A stretch of 55,571 bases of DNA from Clostridiales bacterium. GTDB lineage: Bacteria; Bacillota; Clostridia; Oscillospirales; CAG-382. Positions within the stretch are counted from its first letter, which is position 1; every line of letters begins with the position of its first letter. A program made the position numbers and the translations under genes. This document shows positions 16,654 through 23,561 of this stretch, one piece after another. The notes beneath the pieces were generated by a model. That model was not told where the DNA came from. It searched no databases and saw only the letters and a list, made by a program, of their open reading frames with translations. The DNA lies in the NCBI GenBank assembly GCA_003343885.1, contig QAKH01000038.1, forward strand, positions 1 to 55,571, written 5' to 3'.

Positions 16654-17750
16654 TAGTACGCGCCCTCCTCAACTCTTACGATTACCGGTTCTCCTCCGGC
16701 AGGAGCCCATATATTTTCCGCATCCGGCTCCATTGTGCGTATCGCCGCTTCCTCGCTTGCGATAAACACCTTATCGTCCTTTTCCCCGACTACCATTGAA
16801 CGCGGTTTAAGTCTGTCGTTAAGAGCCATAAGTCCTCCGTCAAAGCCGAGAACTATGGAAAACGGACCTGTTATCAAAAGGCTTGGGAAAAGGTTTCTTA
16901 AGTAATTGTGCTTAGCCTTGTCCTTAAGATCGGTCTTGCGTTCAATCGTGCTCCAGAACGGCGCCGCTATAACGCTTGCGGCTTCCTCAAGAGTAAGTCC
17001 CTTGCGGCGTACCAGATAATCCATTATATATGTGATAACTTCGGTATCCGTCTGCAAATTGCATTTGTATCCGAACATCTCGATAAACCGGCGGTTGGCG
17101 TCGTATGAGGAAATCTCTCCGTTATGTACGATAGAGTAGTCAAGAAGCGTAAACGGATGAGCGCCGCCCCACCAGCCAGGAGTGTTGGTCGGGTATCTTC
17201 CGTGGGCAGTCCACGAATATCCCATGTATTCCTCTAATCTGTAAAAAACGCCGACATCTTCCGGAAAACCTACCGCCTTGAAAGTACCCATGTTCTTTCC
17301 GCTTGAAAAAACATAAGCGCCTTTCTTTTCCGTGTTTATTTTCATGACGGTTCTTGCCACAAATTCTTTCTCGTCGAGCTGTGCGGCGGCAAGTACGGAC
17401 TTGAGGGGAGTTACGAAATATCTCCAAATAATCGGCTCGTCTGTTATCTGAGGCATTTTTCTTGTTGGAATTATTTCCGACTTGACAATCTCAAAACGCT
17501 CCTTAAGAAATACCTCGCAGTCTTTTCTTGTAGCTCTTTCGTCGAAAAACATGTGCAGTGCGTAAAAATCGGCATATTCCGGATAAATTCCGTATCCGGC
17601 AAATCCGCCGCCCAGTCCGTTTGAACGGTCGTGCATGGGCTTCATGGACTCAGTGATCATCTCACCCGACATCTTATTTCCTTTTTTTGAAATTACTGCG
17701 GCTATCGCGCAGCCGGACGGAATCCTTACTTCGCCTTCCAATAAGTTCAT
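16653..17750 (-). CDS. Glutamine amidotransferase class II subunit of glutamate synthase
   Basis: 365 aa from the ATG at 17750. The Ntn-type catalytic cysteine is Cys13 (MNLLEGEVRIPSG|CAIAA), so a 12-residue propeptide should be removed, as is known for GOGAT. Other signatures are NGLGGGFAGYGIYP, HGRYPTNTPGWWGGAHPF, IVHNGEISSYDANR and LQTDTEVITYIMDYL. It hydrolyses glutamine and passes ammonia to the synthase subunit. AAAGGT lies about 11 bases upstream of the ATG. The frame is open upstream to 17849, but that region is the promoter and leader hairpin. It is the first gene of the operon that continues through glnA and the ANTAR gene. Confidence 0.93.
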   Translation of the reverse strand: MNLLEGEVRIPSGCAIAAVISKKGNKMSGEMITESMKPMHDRSNGLGGGFAGYGIYPEYADFYALHMFFDERATRKDCEVFLKERFEIVKSEIIPTRKMPQITDEPIIWRYFVTPLKSVLAAAQLDEKEFVARTVMKINTEKKGAYVFSSGKNMGTFKAVGFPEDVGVFYRLEEYMGYSWTAHGRYPTNTPGWWGGAHPFTLLDYSIVHNGEISSYDANRRFIEMFGYKCNLQTDTEVITYIMDYLVRRKGLTLEEAASVIAAPFWSTIERKTDLKDKAKHNYLRNLFPSLLITGPFSIVLGFDGGLMALNDRLKPRSMVVGEKDDKVFIASEEAAIRTMEPDAENIWAPAGGEPVIVRVEEGAY

Positions 17751-17781
17751 ACGTCTTCTTACCTTTCGGATAAAATTATAG

Positions 17782-17837
17782 ACAAAACAAAAAAGCGCCC
17801 ATTCAGCGCGGATATACCGCTCCAAATGAACGCCTTT
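17782..17837 (-). terminator. Leader hairpin with U-tract (candidate attenuator) of the glutamate synthase operon
   Basis: On the minus strand GCGTTCATT (17832-17824) pairs over 9 bp, with two G-U pairs, with AATGGGCGC (17802-17794). It encloses an inner hairpin GCGG/CCGC around TATAT. A TTTTTTGTTTTG tract follows immediately. The structure begins about 13 bases after the predicted transcript start and lies about 45 bases before the amidotransferase ATG. This is the form of an intrinsic terminator placed in a leader. The presence of an ANTAR antiterminator gene in the same operon makes conditional readthrough plausible, but a canonical ANTAR tandem hexaloop element is not evident. Confidence 0.65.
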
Positions 17838-17851
17838 GCTCATGTGCACAT

Positions 17852-17880
17852 ATTATACAACTTATATCCGTCTTTGTCAA
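17852..17880 (-). promoter_or_regulatory. Consensus sigma-A promoter of glutamate synthase operon
   Basis: On the minus strand a perfect TTGACA (17880-17875), 17-base spacer and perfect TATAAT (17857-17852). The predicted start is near 17845, inside the 10-bp palindrome ATGTGCACAT (17842-17851), a possible operator. A promoter this strong with a downstream terminator-like hairpin fits control by attenuation. Confidence 0.88.
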
Positions 17881-17971
17881 GAACAAATTTAAAAAATAAA
17901 TCATTTTTTTGTGCAAATGTTAATTGCCTCGGTAAAATCTCAGTCTGAAAGCACTTATCTTGTGCAGGCGG

Positions 17972-18000
17972 TTGACAAAAGTACGGGTGCGTGATAAGAT
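17972..18000 (+). promoter_or_regulatory. Sigma-A promoter of lrgAB
   Basis: Perfect TTGACA (17972-17977), 17-base spacer, TAAGAT (17995-18000). Transcription would begin near 18007, just before the palindrome at 18011. Confidence 0.8.
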
Positions 18001-18010
18001 TAAATGGGTT

Positions 18011-18026
18011 TTTGTGCCGGCACAAA
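18011..18026. promoter_or_regulatory. 16-bp perfect palindrome, candidate lrgAB operator
   Basis: TTTGTGCCGGCACAAA is a perfect inverted repeat just downstream of the predicted lrgAB transcript start, a classic repressor position. The half-site TTGTGC recurs at 17909-17914 and 17960-17965 in the divergent promoter region. An alternative pairing GTGCCG (18014-18019) with CGGCAC (18028-18033) would form a leader hairpin. Confidence 0.5.
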
Positions 18027-18060
18027 TCGGCACTGCTCCCGAAAGGAACATGGTTACTGT

Positions 18061-18426
18061 ATGAAGTATTTGAAACAGTTTGGGATAATCCTTGCCATAA
18101 GCTTTGTTTCGGAGCTTATGAATATGTTTATTCCGTTGCCTGTACCGGCAAGTATATACGGAATTGTCATTCTTTTTTTACTGCTCATATCAAAAATTCT
18201 TCCCGTGGAATCAGTGCGTGAGGCTGGATATTTTCTGATAGAAATAATGCCGGTCATGTTTATTCCGGCAGGAGTCGGACTTATCGAAGAGTGGACGGGA
18301 ATAAAAATGTACCTGCTTGAATATGTCGTCATAACGGTTGTTTCAACGGTTGCCGTAATGGCGGTTTCGGGCCTTGTAACGCAGGCTGTCATAAGACACG
18401 GGAAAAGGAGCGGCAGGGAAAGATGA
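18061..18426 (+). CDS. lrgA: CidA/LrgA family membrane protein
   Basis: 121-aa holin-like integral membrane protein with four hydrophobic helices. Family signatures are LNMFIPLPVPASIYGIV-like (seen as LMNMFIPLPVPASIYGIVIL) and EIMPVMFIPAGVGLIEEW. The start at 18061 gives MKYLKQFG; GAAAGGA lies 13 bases upstream, a little far. The longer frame from 18004 begins before a plausible leader and is rejected. The ATG of lrgB overlaps its stop (ATGA), so the two are coupled. LrgAB proteins modulate murein hydrolase activity or act as pyruvate/metabolite transporters in other Firmicutes; which applies here cannot be told. No LytSR genes are adjacent. Confidence 0.9.
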   Translation: MKYLKQFGIILAISFVSELMNMFIPLPVPASIYGIVILFLLLISKILPVESVREAGYFLIEIMPVMFIPAGVGLIEEWTGIKMYLLEYVVITVVSTVAVMAVSGLVTQAVIRHGKRSGRER

Positions 18427-19115
18427 ATACATTTCTTGAACAGTCGGTGTTTTTCGGCGTTTTTGTTTCGCTTGCGGCGTATGCCGTCGGTGTTTTTATT
18501 AAGAATAAAACTAAGTTTTCACTTTTTAATCCGCTGCTTATATCCATCATCATTACTTCTGCGGTAGTGATTTTTGCGGGAATAGACTACGACGTGTACT
18601 ATGAAGGCGCAAAATATATAAGTTACCTGTTAACGCCTGCGACGGTCGCGCTTGCTATTCCGCTTTATGAGCAGGTGACGGTGTTAAAGAAGAATTTCAA
18701 GGCGATTATTGCCGGAATTGTTTCGGGAGTTATCACCGGCCTTTGCAGTATTTTGGCAATGGCGCTTATTTTCGGCTTTACGCACGAACAGTATGTAACT
18801 TTTCTTCCGAAATCCATAACTACGGCTATCGGCATGGGCGTTTCGGAGGAGCTTGGCGGATATGTTTCAATAACCGTTGCCGTGATTATTATAACAGGCG
18901 TGCTGGGCAGCGTTATAGCAGAGGGCTTCCTTAAGCTGTTTAAGATTACCGATCCTTGCGCAAAGGGCATAGCAATAGGTACAGCCTCACACGCTGTCGG
19001 AACAAGCAAGGCGATGGAGATAGGGAAAACCGAGGGAGCCATGAGCGGACTTTCCATAGTTGTATCGGGACTTTTGACGGTTGCCGGCGCATCGGTTTTT
19101 GCGTCTTTTCTGTAA
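18423..19115 (+). CDS. lrgB: LrgB family membrane protein
   Basis: 230-aa polytopic membrane protein, the obligate partner of LrgA. Family motifs are present: FNPLLISIIITSAVVI, LLTPATVALAIPLYEQ, FLPKSITTAIGMGVSEELGG (the KS.T.pia segment) and GTASHAVGTSKAMEIG near the C-terminus. It overlaps lrgA by four bases. Length and motif order are normal. The downstream ABC transporter begins 66 bases later with no evident terminator between, so partial readthrough is possible. Confidence 0.93.
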   Translation: MNTFLEQSVFFGVFVSLAAYAVGVFIKNKTKFSLFNPLLISIIITSAVVIFAGIDYDVYYEGAKYISYLLTPATVALAIPLYEQVTVLKKNFKAIIAGIVSGVITGLCSILAMALIFGFTHEQYVTFLPKSITTAIGMGVSEELGGYVSITVAVIIITGVLGSVIAEGFLKLFKITDPCAKGIAIGTASHAVGTSKAMEIGKTEGAMSGLSIVVSGLLTVAGASVFASFL

Positions 19116-19181
19116 CAGTGAACGTTTGAAAGAAAACTAAAACAGTATAAAAGAGAAAAGAAAAAGGAAAGGTATTCTGTA

Positions 19182-20324
19182 ATGAAAATTTTAAAGAAGT
19201 CCATCAGTTTGGTATTGGCAGTGGTTATTTCTGCGACAGTCTTGTTCGGATGTACCCAAAGAGAAGCGCAGGGTGAATTGCCGGAGCAAGGCGGCGAAAA
19301 CTCACAGATTCAGTCTGAAATTGATGAAAACACCGGAGATAATACGGAAATTGATACCGGGAACGGCAAAGACGAGCAGACTGATTTACCGATAACAGTC
19401 ACTGACCAGGCAGGAAGAACCGTTACTATCGAGAGTCCGGCTGAACGTATTGTTTCTTCCTATTACATATCGACCGCTCTGCTTGTGGCGCTTGGATGTG
19501 AAGATGAAATAGTCGGCATTGAGATGAAAGCCGACACAAGAAAACTGTATGAGCTTGCCTGCCCGCAGCTTATAGAACTGCCTGCGGTAGGCTCCGGAAA
19601 AGGAATAAACGTCGAGCAGACGGCGGCACTTGAGCCTGACCTTGTAATTCTTCCGGCAAAGCTTGCCGAAAGCGCCGAGCTTTTTGAGGAGCTTGACATT
19701 CCGACAGTTATAGTAAATCCCGAAACAAAGGAAGACTTTGAGGCGTGCGCCGAGCTTCTCGGAACCCTGACAGGCAATACCGAAAGAGCGGAACAGCTTC
19801 TTGCGTACTATCATGAAAAAGCTGAAATGATCGAGAATCTTACTTCATCTCTTGAAAAGCCGAGCGTATATCTTTCGGCAGGCTCGTCATACCTGTCCTC
19901 CTGCTCGTCGCAGATGTACCAGACAGAGCTTATTCGCATTTGCGGCGGCAAAAGCGTGACTGAGGAGGAGCTTACCGGCACGTATTGGCAGAATGTATCC
20001 CCCGAACAGCTTGTGGAATGGAATCCGGAGTATTTCTTCGCAGTAAGCTACGCTGAGTATACGCTTGACGATATCCGTTCCGACAGCGCTATAAACGGAA
20101 TAAGCGCCATTGAAAATAATAAGCTTTATACCTTCCCGTCGGTTATTGAGCCGTGGGATTACCCGACGCCGTCCTCCGTACTCGGAATTATGTGGCTTGC
20201 CGGAGTTCTTCATCCCGAAGTTTATTCGCCTGAACAGTACCTTAAGGACGCTAAGGAATTTTATAAGACCTTCTTTGATATAGAAGTAAGCGACGACCTG
20301 CTCGGTGTTGTTGCTCAGCAATAA
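19182..20324 (+). CDS. ABC transporter substrate-binding lipoprotein (BtuF/FecB-like)
   Basis: 380 aa. The lipoprotein signal peptide ends at the lipobox LFGC (Cys24), followed by a Glu/Gln/Asn-rich linker to about residue 70. The type III (FecB/BtuF) binding fold follows: ITVTDQAGRTVTIESPAERIVSSYY, VGSGKGINVEQTAALEPDLVI, WQNVSPEQLVEWNPEYFF. This class binds iron-siderophores, heme, cobalamin or, in MolA-like members, molybdate/tungstate. It starts with an AAAGG site 14 bases upstream and leads directly into its permease and ATPase genes. Because a molybdenum hydroxylase follows, molybdate or tungstate is a reasonable guess, but the sequence does not prove it. Confidence 0.9.
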   Translation: MKILKKSISLVLAVVISATVLFGCTQREAQGELPEQGGENSQIQSEIDENTGDNTEIDTGNGKDEQTDLPITVTDQAGRTVTIESPAERIVSSYYISTALLVALGCEDEIVGIEMKADTRKLYELACPQLIELPAVGSGKGINVEQTAALEPDLVILPAKLAESAELFEELDIPTVIVNPETKEDFEACAELLGTLTGNTERAEQLLAYYHEKAEMIENLTSSLEKPSVYLSAGSSYLSSCSSQMYQTELIRICGGKSVTEEELTGTYWQNVSPEQLVEWNPEYFFAVSYAEYTLDDIRSDSAINGISAIENNKLYTFPSVIEPWDYPTPSSVLGIMWLAGVLHPEVYSPEQYLKDAKEFYKTFFDIEVSDDLLGVVAQQ

Positions 20325-20332
20325 AAACAAAC

Positions 20333-21376
20333 ATGAAAAATGTTACCGCCCTGTCCGTTTTTGAAAAGCGTGCCCGCAGGAAAAGAATTGTTTTTGCTAT
20401 TGCACTCATAGTACTGCTTGTAAGCTTCCTGTGTACCTGCTGTATAGGCAGATACCCCGTTACGTTTGCCGATATGGTAAGCGCTTTCGGCGCAGGAGAA
20501 AAGAGCATGGGCGCCGACGTGTTTTTGAAAATACGTCTGCCGAGAGCGTTTTTCTCGGCACTTTGCGGCATGGCGCTTGCAGTGTCCGGATATGCTTACC
20601 AGGAGCTGTTTTCAAATCCGCTTGCTTCGCCGGATGTACTCGGCGCCTCGGCAGGCGCGTCGGTCGGAGCGTCGGCGGCGATACTTGCGGGCGCATCGGG
20701 ATTTATTGTAAGCGGCGCTTCGCTTGCGGGAGGTCTTGCGGCGGTGGCTTTGGCAGTGATACTTGCGCGCCTTATGGGCATAAGGAGAGGAACGGGACTG
20801 ATACTTGCCGGAATTGTCGTTAAGGCGGTGTGCGACAGCGTTATTATGGCGTTCAAATATACCGCCGATCCCGACGGGACGCTTGCGGCGATAGAATATA
20901 GGCTTATGGGCTCGTTTCAAACGGTAAGAAGTGAAAATATAGTCGTACCGACGGTAATGATAATAATTCCGCTTGTTTTTCTTTATGCTGTGCGGTGGAG
21001 AATACAAATACTCACCCTCGGCGACGATGAGGCTGTAAGCCTTGGACTTTCGGCAGGGAGCCTTAGAATTTTATGTATTGCGGCGGCAACCATTCCGGCG
21101 GCGGCGTCTGTTTCGGTGACAGGCGTTGTCGCATGGACAGGACTTATTGTGCCGCACGCAGTACGGTTTTTCGCCGGAGACGATTTTGTGAAAAACTTCG
21201 GAATATGCGCGCTTTCCGGCGGCGTGTTCATGCTCTGGACGGATACTGCTGCAAGAAGCGTCAGCGCCGCTGAAATCCCCATAAGCATACTCACTTCTCT
21301 TTTGGGCGCACTGTTCCTTGTCGCCGTTCTAATACAAAAAAACAGGTTTCGTGCAGGGAGCGATGATATAAGATGA
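20333..21376 (+). CDS. FecCD-family ABC transporter permease
   Basis: 347-aa inner-membrane permease with about ten helices. Typical features are LKIRLPRAFFSALCGMALAVSGYAYQ, FSNPLASPDVLGASAGASVGA, the ATPase-coupling region near ILTLGDDEAVSLG, and TGVVAWTGLIVPHAVRFF. It begins 9 bases after the binding-protein stop and its 3' end overlaps the ATPase start by four bases. The family imports iron complexes, cobalamin or, in MolB-type systems, molybdate. Confidence 0.93.
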   Translation: MKNVTALSVFEKRARRKRIVFAIALIVLLVSFLCTCCIGRYPVTFADMVSAFGAGEKSMGADVFLKIRLPRAFFSALCGMALAVSGYAYQELFSNPLASPDVLGASAGASVGASAAILAGASGFIVSGASLAGGLAAVALAVILARLMGIRRGTGLILAGIVVKAVCDSVIMAFKYTADPDGTLAAIEYRLMGSFQTVRSENIVVPTVMIIIPLVFLYAVRWRIQILTLGDDEAVSLGLSAGSLRILCIAAATIPAAASVSVTGVVAWTGLIVPHAVRFFAGDDFVKNFGICALSGGVFMLWTDTAARSVSAAEIPISILTSLLGALFLVAVLIQKNRFRAGSDDIR

Positions 21377-22215
21377 GCTTGTCACATTCAAATTCAGCAT
21401 CATGCCGCAGCTTGTACCAAAACCAAAACGCCTTAAAGGTTTCAAACTTAAGCGTGAGTGTCGGTTCTAAAGTTATTTTGAATGACGTTTCGTTTGAGTG
21501 CGCCGCAGGAGCCGTTGCGCTTCTCGGACGTAACGGCGCCGGAAAAACAACGCTTATAAAGGCTCTTTGCGGACTTTGCAGGACAAGCGGTGAAATAGCG
21601 GTGATAAGCGGCGGAACGGAAATACGAATTGATAACCTTTCTCCGGCAAAGCGAGCTTCTTACACGGCGTACCTTCCGCAGACCGCACCGAAAGCGGTAC
21701 ATTTGAGCGCAGCGGAGTTTGTCGCAATGGGAAAAGTAAGGTATACCGGTATATTCGGCACGCCGGGCGGTAAAGATCTGCAAAATGCCTGTGAAGAACT
21801 TGAAAAACTCGGCGCAGGGCGTTTGGCGGACAGATTTTATGATACATTAAGCGGCGGAGAACAAAAAGCGGTGAGCCTTGCAAGAGCAAATTTGCAGGGA
21901 GCTGTCTGGACGCTTCTTGACGAGCCGTATGCCGGACTTGATTTTGAAAGACAGCACGCTTTTTCGGTTATGTTAATGAAAAATGCGGCGGAAAATAAGG
22001 AAAAAGGAATTTTGGTAAGCGTCCATGATCCGTCTGCGGCAATGAGATATTTTGACCGTATTATCGTGCTTGACGGAGGAAAACTTGCGGCGGTGCTTGA
22101 AAAAGACAAGCCGGATTTTGAGGAAAAGTACCTTGACGTACTTCGCCGCCTTTACGGAAAAAACGCGGAGTTTGCCGATACAAGCATAGGAAAAACCGTT
22201 ATATGGAGGGATTGA
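21373..22215 (+). CDS. ABC transporter ATP-binding protein
   Basis: 280-aa nucleotide-binding subunit. It has Walker A LLGRNGAGKTTLIKAL, a Q-loop in AYLPQTAP, signature LSGGEQKAVSLARA, Walker B WTLLDEPYAGLD and the H-loop VSVHDPSAA. The N-terminal ~25 residues (MSLSHSNSASCRSLYQNQN) are an unusual polar extension before the conserved LKVSNLSVSVG; an internal start is possible, but no better ribosome binding site is seen. Four-base overlap with the permease gene, and only three bases to the FAD-subunit gene downstream, tie the transporter to the molybdenum hydroxylase operon. Confidence 0.93.
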   Translation: MSLSHSNSASCRSLYQNQNALKVSNLSVSVGSKVILNDVSFECAAGAVALLGRNGAGKTTLIKALCGLCRTSGEIAVISGGTEIRIDNLSPAKRASYTAYLPQTAPKAVHLSAAEFVAMGKVRYTGIFGTPGGKDLQNACEELEKLGAGRLADRFYDTLSGGEQKAVSLARANLQGAVWTLLDEPYAGLDFERQHAFSVMLMKNAAENKEKGILVSVHDPSAAMRYFDRIIVLDGGKLAAVLEKDKPDFEEKYLDVLRRLYGKNAEFADTSIGKTVIWRD

Positions 22216-22218
22216 AGC

Positions 22219-23031
22219 ATGATTAAAATAAAAGAATATGTGAGGGCGGAATCCCTGGAACAGGCGTATGAGCTTAATCAGAAAAAAAGCAACCGCATAA
22301 TCGGCGGTATGCTGTGGCTTAAAATGAGCCATATGTCGATAGATAAGGCGATAGACCTTTCAGGACTCGGACTTGATACGATAGAAGAAACGCCGGACTC
22401 TTTTTCGATAGGCTGTATGGTGTCATTAAGACAGTTTGAAACGCATGAAGGCTTAAACCGGTACACAAAAAATGCGGTAAAGGAAAGTGTAGGCAGTATA
22501 GTCGGCGTTCAGATGAGAAACCTTGCTACAATAGGCGGCAGCGTGTACTCTCGTTTCGGCTTTTCTGACGTTTGTCCGATACTTGAAACCCTCGGCGCCT
22601 CGGTCGAGCTTTTCAAAGGCGGAATCATGCCGCTTGAGCAGTATATGAAGCAAAAGCACGACCGTGATATACTCGTTCGCATACACATAAAGAAATATGA
22701 AGACATGAATTGCGTGTGCCTTTCCAGGAGAAACAGCGCTACTGATTTTCCGGTGCTTGTGTGCGATATGTCGTCATACGGAGAATCGGCAAATGCCTTT
22801 TTCAGCGCAACTCCATATACGGGCGTATGCGTGCCGTTTGATAAGAGTATCTTAGAAAAGGCGTCTGATGAAGCTTTCGAGCAAGAGGCTCGCAGAATTG
22901 CAAAAAATGTACCGGTATACTCAAATATGAGAGCAAGCGCAAGATACCGAGCCGAGCTTGCCTATGTCTTTGCAAAAAGAGGACTTGAAAGGCTTGCGAA
23001 ATCCGAAGGAGGGCAGAAGTATGAAAATTGA
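22219..23031 (+). CDS. FAD-binding subunit of a xanthine dehydrogenase-family molybdenum hydroxylase
   Basis: 270-aa protein of the CoxM/XdhB class. The FAD pyrophosphate motifs are IIGGMLWLKMS (variant of AGGTDL) near residue 28 and QMRNLATIGGSVYSR near 96; the latter is nearly invariant. The C-terminal CO-dehydrogenase-flavoprotein-type domain ends near residue 260. It passes electrons from the 2Fe-2S subunit to NAD or another acceptor. The stop overlaps the 2Fe-2S gene by 11 bases. It is at the short end of the family (typically 280-300 aa). The physiological substrate (a purine, nicotinate or aldehyde) cannot be read from this subunit. Confidence 0.9.
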   Translation: MIKIKEYVRAESLEQAYELNQKKSNRIIGGMLWLKMSHMSIDKAIDLSGLGLDTIEETPDSFSIGCMVSLRQFETHEGLNRYTKNAVKESVGSIVGVQMRNLATIGGSVYSRFGFSDVCPILETLGASVELFKGGIMPLEQYMKQKHDRDILVRIHIKKYEDMNCVCLSRRNSATDFPVLVCDMSSYGESANAFFSATPYTGVCVPFDKSILEKASDEAFEQEARRIAKNVPVYSNMRASARYRAELAYVFAKRGLERLAKSEGGQKYEN

Positions 23032-23560
23032 AATGACGCTTAACGGCAAGAAAGTGCAAAGAGAAATATCTGCCGACCTGCTTTTGATAGATTTTTTGAG
23101 AGATGAGGGTTGTTACAGCGTTAAGCGGGGATGTGAAACATCAGGCTGTGGACTGTGCACCGTTTTTCTTGACGATAAGCCCGTGCTGTCGTGCAGTGTG
23201 CTTGCCGCAAGAGCGCACGGACACTCGGTTACAACACTTGAAGGATTGCAGGAGGAGGCGGCGCAGTTCGGAGCGTTTGTCGCTGACAACGGAGCTGAAC
23301 AGTGCGGATTCTGCAACCCCGGAATGATAATGAATGCGATAGCAATGTTAAGAGAGTATTCCCACCCGACGGACGAGCAGATACGTGAGTATCTCGCAGG
23401 CAATCTCTGCCGCTGTTCGGGATATGAGGGACAGCTGCGAGCGGTAAAAGCTTTTATAAAGTACCGTGAGGAAAACTTCGCAAAAGCCAAAGCAGAGGCT
23501 GAAGAGGCGGAGGCAGAAGAAGCAGAATCAGTAGAAGCAGAACACAGGGAGGGAGAGTAG
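23021..23560 (+). CDS. 2Fe-2S subunit of the molybdenum hydroxylase
   Basis: 179 aa from the ATG at 23021, preceded by GGAGG; an in-frame start at 22958 would overlap the FAD gene by 74 bases and is rejected. The plant-type [2Fe-2S] domain has CETSGCGLC plus a later Cys in PVLSC. The second, four-helix domain has QCGFCNPGM and LCRCSGYEGQ. Both clusters are complete. The last ~25 residues are an odd Ala/Glu-rich tail (AEEAEAEEAESVEAE) absent from ordinary family members. The next gene follows after one base. It transfers electrons from the Mo subunit to the FAD subunit. Confidence 0.94.
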   Translation: MKIEMTLNGKKVQREISADLLLIDFLRDEGCYSVKRGCETSGCGLCTVFLDDKPVLSCSVLAARAHGHSVTTLEGLQEEAAQFGAFVADNGAEQCGFCNPGMIMNAIAMLREYSHPTDEQIREYLAGNLCRCSGYEGQLRAVKAFIKYREENFAKAKAEAEEAEAEEAESVEAEHREGE

Positions 23561-23561
23561 T

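Noticed and set aside
17750..17849. In-frame N-terminal extension of the amidotransferase gene
   Set aside because: The extension spans the -10 flank, the predicted transcript start and the leader hairpin. It has no ribosome binding site, and the conserved propeptide plus Cys begins at 17750.
17782..17850. Glutamine riboswitch (glnA or downstream-peptide type) in the glutamate synthase leader
   Set aside because: GCGTTCA is present, but the conserved GGAAGTAGG-type segment that should follow is missing. The fold is a simple branched hairpin with a U-tract.
19116..19181. Molybdenum-cofactor riboswitch before the FecCD-type transporter
   Set aside because: The 66-base gap is too short and has no matching structure.
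22958..23020. Upstream start for the 2Fe-2S subunit
   Set aside because: It would overlap the FAD subunit gene by 74 bases, while GGAGG before 23021 and the family N-terminus support the later ATG.
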